Source: Fragum whitleyi
Lineage: Eukaryota; Mollusca; Bivalvia; Cardiida; Cardiidae
Assembly: GCA_948146395.1 (NCBI GenBank)
Contig: OX411543.1
Location: 30,957,058 to 31,021,057 of the forward strand
Direction: 5' to 3'
DNA length: 64,000 nt
The position numbers and the translations under genes are program-made. Position 1 is the first letter of the stretch, and each line of letters opens with the position of its first letter. The notes beneath the pieces are model-generated. The model saw nothing but the letters and a program-made list of their open reading frames with translations. It searched no databases and was not told the origin of the DNA. Shown piece by piece: positions 55,221 to 64,000 of this stretch.

Positions 55221-55476
55221 CTGCAGCGCGTCGGACTGTCAATCTAGAGGTCCCGGGTTCGATCCCCGACGGCGGCACTCATCCTTTCCGACCATTTGTC
55301 TTCCACCAATGGGTTAATAATCGTAGACCTATGTGGAATAGCAGCTATGAAAGGATGTGATGGTAGTACTGGTGTGAGAAATACCAGGGATCCATTGTTA
55401 GGTGCTCCAGCCGCCGTGATATAACTGAAATAATGTTGAAAGGAGCATAAAACCCTATCTGAACAAACAAACAAAT
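55221..55476 (+). mobile_element. SINE family S1, young copy with 12-bp target duplication
   Basis: 5'-truncated within the tRNA head (CTGCAGCGCGTCGGACTGTC), then AGGTCCCGGGTTCGATCCCC, GACGGCGGCACTCATCC and the full body to AACCCTATCTGAACAAACAA. ACTGCCAATCGT flanks both sides (55209-55220 and 55477-55488). Most CpGs are intact. Confidence 0.9.
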
Positions 55477-55499
55477 ACTGCCAATCGTATTGGGCCAGT

Positions 55500-55660
55500 T
55501 TAAGGTGGTGGACCCGGAATAGATCCGCAACGTTTCGGCAGTAATGAACTTTAACAGTTTTAACCGAGGTTTCATTAAATTCATTAGGAAACATCGGTCT
55601 ACACCGTGAAAGATATGAGTTCCGAAAATTTGATGAACTATTACGGTTCGACTACCTTAA
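55500..55660. mobile_element. Palindromic TTAA-flanked element, family P, copy 8
   Basis: TTAA at 55500-55503 and 55657-55660, arms TTAAGGTGGTGGACCCGGAA and CGGTTCGACTACCTTAA. It lies 12 bp after the SINE's target duplication. Confidence 0.78.
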
Positions 55661-55664
55661 GATA

Positions 55665-56236
55665 ACTTTTCGTTTCGTTCAGTAGCCATTGCACGATGCC
55701 TTGCACGACAACACAAAGCTACTGTCAGCCTCAGCGTAGGCTTTTTTGTAAATTTGGTGTTGAAATCGGCGACTAATCTGCCGCTGATCGGCGCATGGGC
55801 CGATTCAAATGCATGGTTTTCCAGGATTGGCGACGTATGGGTAACTTTTTTCTTCAAGTTGTAATTCGCCGATAGGTCAGCGACGTCTTAAAACCTTGTT
55901 GATGTCGGCATTGCATCGACCTCTTCTCGAATGCTATCAGGCGGGTACCAACTGATCATCGGTCGATTTTCTAACCATCGCAGGCGTCCGGCCAACGCTA
56001 TTTTGTACCAAGTACCAATCGGTCCATAAAAATAAAGAAGAAAAAAGGAAACATCGGCGTGTCGCTGATATTCATACGAATTTTAAGCATTATAACCGTC
56101 TTAGTGGGGTTAGGGTCGACGCTCACATCGGCCAATGCGTGTTTGTATGTTCGTATATTTATCGTCGGTACCGCACCATATGCCAAAACGAACGGCGCTC
56201 TCAGAAGACGCCAACTCATTTCTGAGTTCTGAAATC
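55665..56236. other. Unassigned CpG-normal DNA
   Basis: GC is higher than average and CpG frequent. Phrases such as ATCGGCC and GCGACGT recur on both strands, which suggests a decayed repeat. No gene. Confidence 0.35.
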
Positions 56237-56238
56237 TT

Positions 56239-56478
56239 GGAGCCTGTTTTACTAAACATCTTACGAACTAATTAATCGGAAGTCAAAATCACAAATCGTA
56301 CCTGTTATTTACATTTCTTGTTGGATTCTGCCATGCAATTTCTAATTGGAATCGTCTTCGGAAGACGATTCCAATGAGATTACGCATGACAGAAATCCAT
56401 ATTTAGTTACTACAGTAGAAGCAACTTTGAATTTTGAACTTTAAAAGATGATCGTACGATGTTTAGTAAAACAGGCCC
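56239..56478. mobile_element. Miniature TIR element, family K, copy 2
   Basis: GGAGCCTGTTTTACTAAACA at the left and inverted GATGTTTAGTAAAACAGGCC at the right. Central hairpin arms ATTGGAATCGTCTTC and GAAGACGATTCCAAT are perfect. Confidence 0.85.
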
Positions 56479-56645
56479 ATGGTTCTTTTACATGCTCGAT
56501 GAAAAAGCACCGACACATTGGACCCCGGTTTAACGTCTCATCCGAAAGACAATCAGTTTTAAAGTGTACCAGCCCTGGAATCGAACCCATGATATCGAAC
56601 TTCGGGTATTATGGAACCAGGTACTCAACTGCCTTGAGTTTATGG
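56477..56645 (-). mobile_element. SINE family B, reverse, truncated
   Basis: The minus strand reads the tRNA-like head with GGGTTCGATTCCAGGGCTGG, then GTACACTTTAAAACTGATTG, TGTCTTTCGGATGAGACGTT and GTAAAAGAACCA. It directly abuts or slightly overlaps the end of the K element. Confidence 0.7.
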
Positions 56646-56649
56646 AACT

Positions 56650-59600
56650 GACAGGGGTAAATCTAGTCTGGCTGCCAGACTCTTCTATACGGTTTTTTCA
56701 AAGGGAATTAAATCAATACAAATCTTACAAGTCCCCTGTCTCTTAAAAGATGGTTTTTGTTCAGCACTTGTTACTATGAACTTGGATTAAAGAGGCTTGT
56801 AAAAGAACTACATTTTTTTCTGAATATGCTAATAAAAACGACTGCGGTCAGTCTAGGGTAAATCCTACGGTAGTGATGTTAAATAATAGGAAAATAATCC
56901 TGACCCGGATAATAACCGCGTTAAAACAAAACAAAGCCTTATTTGGCCACTCCCAAACACATATCAAATTGCCTGTCACATCCGCCTTAATTAAAACCAG
57001 TAATTTATGCAATAATCGAAGGATGGTTTGACTAGGGTTTCACTTTACACGGTGAAAATGTCTACCTAATCACTCATTAGGCTACATTTATGAGGGCTGA
57101 CATTTGAACATGATGTCGTAAAGAAAGAAGCAAATGAATGGAGCTACGTCTAGTTGCCCGAAAAGCATATATCGTTTCTGAATACATTGTGATGCATCTT
57201 GTGCTTTTTTACTATTCCTTAAAAAATATTGGCGATCAGCGACCTTTTCTACCCCCCCCCCCTCCCCCTTTTATTACGAACCTGCCTTTCGAATGTCATG
57301 TATGCGAAGCATTTAATTTTACGAGTGCAAGTTCATAATATTAGGGAATGTGCTTAAACAATACGGTTCAGTGGCGGATCGAAGGTTTTCATATCGAGGT
57401 TTCGATATCGGCTTAGGATCCGAGTAATCAGTCTCACAAAATCCCTATCTATATAAATAGGGGCACTTTGGGACTAATTGCCCAAATTCTGTACAGTAGA
57501 ATTTCAAGTTCCAAGGATTCAAACGCTACAAAACTTGAAAGGGGTGTTTTTCTTTTGTTGTTAATTTTTGGTTGAAATTGTTCACTTCAATGAAGTAATA
57601 TGGATACAGAGGGGGTGGTAGGGGTGTTCGCTCGAGCCCCCAAACCCCCTATGGATCTGTCACTTGGTTTCAGACCAAGTCTATACAAGCACGTATACAA
57701 ATGGAGGATGCACCGGTAAATGTTCATGGAAATCCGATTCAAAATCGGATTGCCCAAAAAGAAAGAGTCACACGTCAATATATTGGACGCGCATTCGTAA
57801 GTTTGAGTGGTGACACGTTCACTATATGGGCGTGCATCTCAACATTTACCCGTGCACCTACAATATTTACTGGCATGCGGTTTTAAAAGTGTGCTGGCCT
57901 TAGTCCTATAAGGTACAACATATTCAAAGGCCAATCGGAGTTGGCTATGCGTGGATGTTTGTCAAAGAATATTGAAAACCATTTTTGAATTAGTGGAGAA
58001 GACCTCGCCTGAACTCATTGATTCCGAAAAACTCTTGTGAAATGCTGTGAATAAAGAAACGTTTAAATAACACATTTCCAGGCTTCGGGTTATTCAAGGC
58101 TATAATTATACTTTCCTAAAATAACTGATCTAAAAACAGGACAATTCCTTAATTTACTTCTTTGATCAATTACAAAGTACAACCCTTAAATCCAAAACTA
58201 ACGCAATTTGTAGCAAAAGAGGTTGAATTCAGCAGAGGTCAACAACATGCCGCATTTAGCAAATCTTTTTATGATATGAATAAGGTCGAGGGAGCCTGAA
58301 ATAACGCCGTTGTAATTTTTGATATTACAATGGTGTTATAAAACTAGTGAAATGCAATTGAGTTGAAAGCGTGAAGCAACAAACTTATGTTACCGTCTAA
58401 ATGACGCCGTAGTGGGGCTTTTAATACGTCATTTTACGAATGGCGTAATATGATACGCAGAAAATTTTAACCGATGATTTTCAAGAATTTTGTCGCAAAC
58501 AATAGTGTCATATAATAGAAAGTATATTAAATTTGTGTTAATAAAAAAACAAGATAAACTTAACTCTTTATCTAAAACTGGGAAAAAATTCAGCAAAATT
58601 TTTAGCTGTTTATAGCTGACTTGTTTAAACAATCTGGTTTTTCGCGACCTTTCATTTAATATTCTCTTTATAAATGATTGAGAAATTGTCCGTCTGGCAT
58701 AAAAAGAGTGCACGAAAAGCAATTTTTCGACACTGGTCAGTCTGATCAGGATCTTATCTTTTCTCGCTTTCGCAAAAAAAAAAAAAAGAAAAAAAAGAGA
58801 AAAAATATCTCTTCAAAGTTAAACTTCTTTGAAGTATTACCAGGTTAAAATTGTCTCGCTAGGTAATTAGTTCAAAGTCACGAAAAGAGTAAAGGATCTC
58901 GTCTATTTATGAGAACTGCGGAAATGAAGCCTATGATATCAATACACATGTTAGCAGGAAAGTTTTTTACCTGGAATTTGAGAGATTTGCAGATTTTCTG
59001 ACGTCATTCCATGTGTATCTCATATCTACCTGATACTCGCGGCCCTGTTCTGTTTGTTTCTAAGAAGGTAACGAACATTTTTGCCATGAATTGTCTAAAA
59101 ATAGATTCGCAGACATCTATAAATAAATCATTGATTCACGACTTTTTACCTATCAGTACCCTTACACCATATGATAACTTGAAGTCTTCTATTTTTCTGT
59201 TTTTGCAAACAGGTCAATCAATTGAAATAGAGTTAGTAAATAATAAAGATGAAATCTTTATTTAAATAAAGTAACAAGTATAATTACAATACCCCTTTTT
59301 AAATCTTTATATCTTTTATATCTCTTTTTTAACACAGACTATATGATTTTTTTATATATATATTTTTTTTTTATTGTATTCTTATAATTCACGTATCCTT
59401 TTCTATTGCTTAAAAGCAGGCGTCATTTCATCGTTGACACGGATTTAAGAAAGTTACATTTCTGTAAATCATTTACAAAGTAAAGTTATTAAAGTTTATT
59501 TGGTTGTTGAGCGACTAAGATTTTGGTCGCCCAGATACAAATTATGTACATCATGTTCCAAATCGGGTTTAATACTACTAGACCAGGAAGTTCCTCGATA

Positions 59601-60750
59601 GAAGAGATTAGCCAGTATTTACCAACACGGAAGAAAAATCTTTAATACCCGAAATCGGTAGAAAGATTATTTTGTTCACTTTTATTAGTCATTACTTGCA
59701 TATAATATAACGTCTATTGTTTTAAGGTTCATGTGTAAATTGTTTGCGACCCAATTTTAAGGGCGCCTCATTAGCCAAGAAAAAGCAGTATGTCCAGGTA
59801 TATTGTATATCAAAATGAAGCTATCTTTTAGCAAAAGCAGTCGAGCAACATAAAACCGCCATGGCTATAGCGGTAAAGCCAAAACATTGTGGAAAAGGGT
59901 CATTTTGAACAGAACAAGTACTATCATGACGGTTGGATAAAATTGGCTCATTTTTTTTAAACAAACTACAGTCCAAAGTACTACCCAGGTACTACTACAA
60001 CCTTAGATATAAAACTCGGTCTCAAAAGGCTCTTTTGAAAGAATCAATTCCATTTATTTTGTCAACATACCTATCAAACCGGTTTGGTCTGTTTTCAAAA
60101 TAGATGTTAGGTATGGTGCAACAGCACACCATAATATTTGAAATATTGTCTGCGATTTGTTTCAAATTATAGTTTTTGAATTCAATGATCTATAATAAAT
60201 TACTATATGTTTATCATTCAGTGAAATAGAAATTGATATATTGCTAAACAACCTTACAGGTATATAAACTATTAATGTCAATTTATGTTTTGATAACACA
60301 CCATACCTTACAAGGTCTACACGTTTACAAAATTAGAATGACATATATGACATATGTGTTTATAAAATTAGTCAAAATAACTTGCTTGCATAACTTCGTT
60401 TTGGGCTTGAGTTTTATATTTTCTTTTATTTACTACTATTTGACTTCAATGACTAAGCTGTGATAAAAACGGATGTAGTGTATACGATAAGAAATACAGC
60501 CCCATGGACCTAGACCAACAAGACTTTTGCAAACGTTTGAATATAGTAGCACGTGCTTAGTAACACGTGCAAAGTGGACTACCATTACTAAAACGATTTG
60601 GGACCATTTTCATCTTTAACAACTAGCCTCAGATAAGAAATACCGTCGCACGTGATTGGAAATACCACCCTAAGACAACATTGGTATCAACACACAAACA
60701 ACTTCTGCTTAAATTTAAGGAAAATAGCAGAACGATCTGGATAAAAAACA
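56650..60750. other. Unassigned non-coding DNA, 4 kb
   Basis: No gene is recognised. Structures seen: a C run at 57252-57262, an inverted repeat TAACGCCGTTGTAA...TTACAATGGTGTTA at about 58,302-58,338, an A-rich tract at 58,770-58,806, an M-like core fragment GACACTGGTCAGTCTGATCAGG near 58,728, AT-rich DNA at 59,280-59,390 and a decayed family G copy at about 60,525-60,600. Confidence 0.4.
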
Positions 60751-60754
60751 AATG

Positions 60755-62020
60755 TGTCACAAGGAGACCATCTGGAAACTCCGTAAAATTAATATTGTAT
60801 CAAGAGATTGTTTCTAGTATTGTGAAACATTGTTGACCTGTCACTCATTTAATATTCTTGTTGACCTTCATTGATATTCGTAACTCACTTCCTTATATAG
60901 ATTTAAAATACGCGACCAGTACATTCAAATAATAAAACATAAATGACCAGACCGGCTATAGGTGTAGGTTCAGGAACTTGCAATGCAGAGGTCCGAAGAT
61001 CGAATCTCTTTCTAGCCTTATTTTTTTTCTTTTTTTCGTAAATACGATGTTACTTTTAATGGCTGTAATTCATATCTTTATATATAAAAAAGGCACGACA
61101 CAGTTTACTTAATTTTGTTCATCGTTTTGTGTGGATGATGCGTTTGATGTTCTGCATCAAGTGATTTCTTATTGCTAAGTAGACTGTACGCGCAACAGAG
61201 AATGTTTTCTTTTTTAGAAAAAAAATACAGGACAAATTTATCACGCCCCACAAAATAAACTAAGAAATTGCATAAAAAGGAATTAACAGAAGTAACGGCA
61301 AGCAATAAAATGTATCGTGCGATCAGAAAAATAGCATTAATATTATCAACATTAAATGTCATGAACGGAAGAAGATAATTCAACTGAGTCAGTTAGGTGC
61401 TGCTTTAGGGAAACAAAAAAAGCTAAAATGGAGATCAAAAGCCTCAGCTTGAATAAGTGACAAAAGATTATTAATTCCATGAAAATTAAAGAAATGAGAC
61501 ATTTGATTAAGAAAAAAAAAACTGTCATTATAGAATATTACACACAAGAAATTCAAGAGACAATAAAACTATCCATTTATTCAATCATAAAATTAAAGTT
61601 AAAACAATTTGAGAGAAAAAAACACTGTATCCGACTGCGCGCATATTCGAACCTGGTCTGTCAGTTCAATAGCCGTATTTGTCAAACGGTTTAGACCACT
61701 GCGCTACGGCCCCAAATATAACAATTATTCAATTTTATTTGATCTTAAAATAGGATTCTTTTAATAACCTCGCGGATATTAACGAAAGTTTACGAAAAAT
61801 AATGAGTGACAGGTCAACAATGTTTCACAATACAGGCCATTCAGAGGTCGTATTTCAAAACTTCTTCCACATGAACTTAGATTGATCTATCTTGATTCAG
61901 AAAAACAGCACAGTGAGAAAAGTTTCGGCCTTTGTCAGTCAGTGTAAGTCGTGCAGTCTGACTGGGGAAGACACTTTTCGAACCACCCAGATAGTCCCGT
62001 TTTGTGCCGTGACGGGTCAC
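60755..62020. mobile_element. Family M element split by a ~1-kb insertion
   Basis: Left GTGTCACAAGGAGACCATCT; right GTGCCGTGACGGGTCAC. The core hairpin CCTTTGTCAGTCAGTG...GCAGTCTGACTGGGG is in the right part. The interior breaks at about 60,816 and resumes at about 61,834. Confidence 0.75.
60817..61833. mobile_element. ~1-kb TIR element nested in a family M element
   Basis: A perfect 33-base inverted repeat bounds it: GTATTGTGAAACATTGTTGA at the left (60817-60849) and its complement at 61801-61833. TA next to each TTGTG/CACAA end fits the TA target duplication of Tc1/mariner-type elements. No transposase frame. Two tRNA-like stretches lie inside: about 60,950-61,016 (+; AGGTCCGAAGATCGAATC) and about 61,625-61,715 (-; GGGGCCGTAGCGCAGTGG, CCAGGTTCGAATATGC). 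Confidence 0.75.
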
Positions 62021-62080
62021 TTATACAAAACTGTATTTGACGAAATAGATGGAAAACCTGCTTTTAAGCAATATCAGCTG

Positions 62081-62334
62081 AAAAAAGCGAAAGGGAACCA
62101 TCCGGGAATATTGTAAAATGTATTATTGAGAAAGAGATTTGATCCAGCATAGGTCAACCGGAAGTCGCATTTCAAAAATTCATTCACTGGAAGGTAGGTT
62201 AATTATTCTTGATTCAGAAAATAAGCACGGTGCAAAAAGTTTCGATCCTAGCCAGTCTGCGCAATCCGCGCATTCTGACTAGGGTCGACACTTTACGCAC
62301 TACCCAGATGGTCCCTTTTCGCGTGACGGTTCAC
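62081..62334. mobile_element. Family M element, well-preserved interior
   Basis: AAAAAAGCGAAAGGGAACCA at the left and CCCTTTTCGCGTGACGGTTC at the right; core hairpin GATCCTAGCCAGTCTGCGCA with GCGCATTCTGACTAGGGTC. The left terminus is shortened. Confidence 0.78.
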
Positions 62335-62387
62335 TTATATTAGCCTTAGTACAATTCATAGGATCAGATAACTTTTCTTAAAGGTAG

Positions 62388-62543
62388 TGGAACCGTAATA
62401 GTTCCGCAAAGTTTCGGAACTCGTGATCTTCCACAATATTAACCGAGGTTTCCTAATGAAAATCATTAGGAATCCTCGGTTAACATTGTTTTAGCTCATT
62501 ACTGCCGACACGTTGCAAATCTATTGCGGGTCCTCTACCTTAA
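62388..62543. mobile_element. Palindromic TTAA-flanked element, family P, copy 9
   Basis: TTAA at 62388-62391 and 62540-62543; central palindrome CCTAATGAAAATCATTAGG perfect. Confidence 0.78.
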
Positions 62544-62573
62544 AATAAAACAATGAATGAAAATTAGATATTC

Positions 62574-62786
62574 CTAATCCATCAATGCATTATATCTTAA
62601 AAGACTCTTGTCGCTGGTTGCATCGCGAAAAATCATATCGTTCGTGATTAAAGAGTTAAGAATCTTCATTTGGAGTAAATGAGCAATCCAGTGTAATAGC
62701 CCAGCATGTTTGTGCCCTGAGTCACGTCGTGATAATATTCCCATGTGCTTTGATGCATCATCTGCTGATCGTCGTACAATCTCCAA
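62574..62786 (-). other. Unidentified protein-like open frame
   Basis: A minus-strand frame open between stops includes EIVRRSADDASKHMGILSRR, then DSGHKHAGLLHWIAHLLQMK and ends ...SLLRYNALMD. There is no good start; the first true ATG is internal. Composition is protein-like. It could be an exon, a transposase remnant or chance. Confidence 0.2.
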
Positions 62787-62949
62787 AATAATGAAATAAC
62801 TGGACTCTCACGCTCAAAGAGAAAACGATTAAAGACACGTCTAAATTTGATATATTTTAATCTTTATTCTAAAGAAAATATCAAATGAACGATTTAAGAG
62901 GGACAAGAATGTATGAACTTTAAAAGAGATATAAGTTCCAGTTTATGTC

Positions 62950-63410
62950 AACTGAAGATCGCATTTGAAAAAAGAACTACCTTCACGGGAAGGTAGTTTG
63001 ATCATTCTAGATCCAGAAAATGGTTCAAGTGCGAAAAGTTTCTATCCTAGTCAGTCTGCGAAATGCACAGTCCGCCGGATATATAGCTAGTAAACGCGGG
63101 TGTTGGGGACGATGTGGGTATGGATAGATGGGTGCATCAGTCGACCGAAAATTGGGTACACGAAATATTCAACATTTAATCAGGATTAAATTGGGGTCGA
63201 CGCTTTACGCACTAACCTCTCTTGCTCGTTGGTCGGGTGGTTAGCACGCTGAACTCGTAACCTGGTGGTTGCAGGCTCGAGCCGCTAAAATGGGTTAGGA
63301 CAACGATGGATATAAGAGTCATTCGACCCTTATCGTGTTATCCTCGAGTAAATGGTAATAATGATAATAAATAAAAATAACCAAATGGTCTCTTTTCCTT
63401 GACGGGTCAC
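62950..63410. mobile_element. Family M element interrupted twice
   Basis: GATCGCATTTGAAAAAAG, TCATTCTAGATCCAGAAAAT, core TATCCTAGTCAGTCTGCG; resumes as GGGTCGACGCTTTACGCACT at 63,193 and again as CAAATGGTCTCTTTTCC with TTGACGGGTCAC near 63,382-63,410. The two gaps hold a ~115-bp unassigned insert and a short SINE. Confidence 0.6.
63214..63382 (+). mobile_element. Short tRNA-derived SINE, family D
   Basis: The tRNA-like head has GCTCGTTGGTCGGGTGGTTAG (A-box side) and GGTTGCAGGCTCGAGCC (B-box side). The body is ~90 bp, and the tail is (ATAA)n-rich. It sits between two halves of a family M element. Confidence 0.6.
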
Positions 63411-63639
63411 AGTTTCGAAAGTATCGATCTCTTATTGATCTTTTCTATGATTGAGTCTCTTTCCCAAGTGGTCCCTTTTTTGCGAGACAGGTCAATGTTA
63501 CATGCACGCATTTACTAACTAGTTTATTAGGTCTTATACCCCGCTAAAAAAGCAAAAAACTCACTTTTGCTTGGGTGGAAGTTATCGTCAATGGTCGACA
63601 AAATGAAGTAACTGGCGCTTTAGAATAGATGCAGTTACA

Positions 63640-64000
63640 TAGCTAATATTTTGATCGCCCACACTCCGAGGTTCTTTCCAGTTTACGGAAAAGTCCGAGC
63701 GGTGTTCAGTAGAATTTCCGCGGGTTCGCGAATGATGCCCATATCATTTAGAACATCGCTCGGACTTTTCCGCAAACAAGAAAGTACCTCGGATGTAAGT
63801 GTAGTAATTTGGGGCCATTTTGTAGGTGATTCGTTTTCTAGTGGTACTTTGGTCAAATACGCTAGAAGAAAAAAACAAAAAAAACAAAAACAAAAAAACC
63901 AACTTTAATGCTCTTCAATCATCTATGTACATTTAGATCTTTTTGGCATTTTATAATTTGATGACAAATGACTGTAAAACACTGAGTTTTGTTATCATAT
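63640..64000. repeat. Family F element with inverted-repeat head, cut by window end
   Basis: CTCCGAGGTTCTTTCCAGTT and TTTACGGAAAAGTCCGAGCG form an inverted repeat with CGCTCGGACTTTTCCGCAAA and AAGTACCTCGGATG (about 63,665-63,703 against 63,753-63,790). The rest follows the copy at 9,310 (GTAATTTGGGGCCATTTTGT, GGTGATTCGTTTTC, TTATAATTTGATGACAAATG, ACACTGAGTTTTGTTATCA). Confidence 0.6.

Noticed and set aside
55244..55594. Minus-strand 116-codon frame
   Set aside because: It is the complement of the S1 SINE and the adjacent P element.
60945..61020. A functional tRNA
   Set aside because: No stable cloverleaf could be built by eye; only B-box-like sequence is convincing.

Overview
This is eukaryotic, transposon-rich, mostly non-coding DNA. 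The tRNA-derived SINEs, the short foldback elements and the tandem-repeat elements with heads such as TTTTTAGCTCACCTGAGC suggest a mollusc, probably a bivalve. That is inferred from repeat style and was not tested. There is no operon structure, no clean rRNA or tRNA gene and no CRISPR array.

Only one gene can be recognised with confidence: a single-exon IER2/IER5-type immediate early response gene (11,546-12,520, +). Its compact upstream region carries AP-1, CArG-like, MEF2, CRE, CCAAT and TATA motifs. The left edge (1-1,383, -) holds an uninterrupted reverse-transcriptase reading frame of a non-LTR retrotransposon that runs off the window. A few short possible exons are listed at low confidence (26.2, 31.5, 33.6, 45.9, 53.2 and 62.6 kb). 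None could be named.

The window divides into three compartments. From 1 to about 20 kb and from about 46 to 64 kb, CpG is common and the DNA carries TTAA-flanked ~160-bp palindromic elements (family P), elements with long terminal inverted repeats (TIRs) and a GACTAGGGTC core hairpin (family M), GGCCAACTTATTTC palindromes (Q), GCTCGGACTTTTCCG elements (F) and SINEs with readable target-site duplications. From about 20 to 46 kb, CpG is scarce. Old SINE copies there show CG to TG/CA decay, and about ten tandem-repeat elements (family T, units of roughly 145-170 bp) are packed nearly end to end. Two CpG-rich DNA elements (28.2-29.4 kb and 36.8-38.8 kb) interrupt this tract with clean borders and look like later arrivals. 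The CpG-poor domain is what a germline-methylated gene body would look like in a bivalve, but its gene was not identified.

Nested insertions give a relative history: a ~2-kb element and two ~90-bp deletion derivatives with shared ends and ~9-bp target duplications (family H); a ~1-kb TIR element inside an M element; and a short SINE inside another M element.
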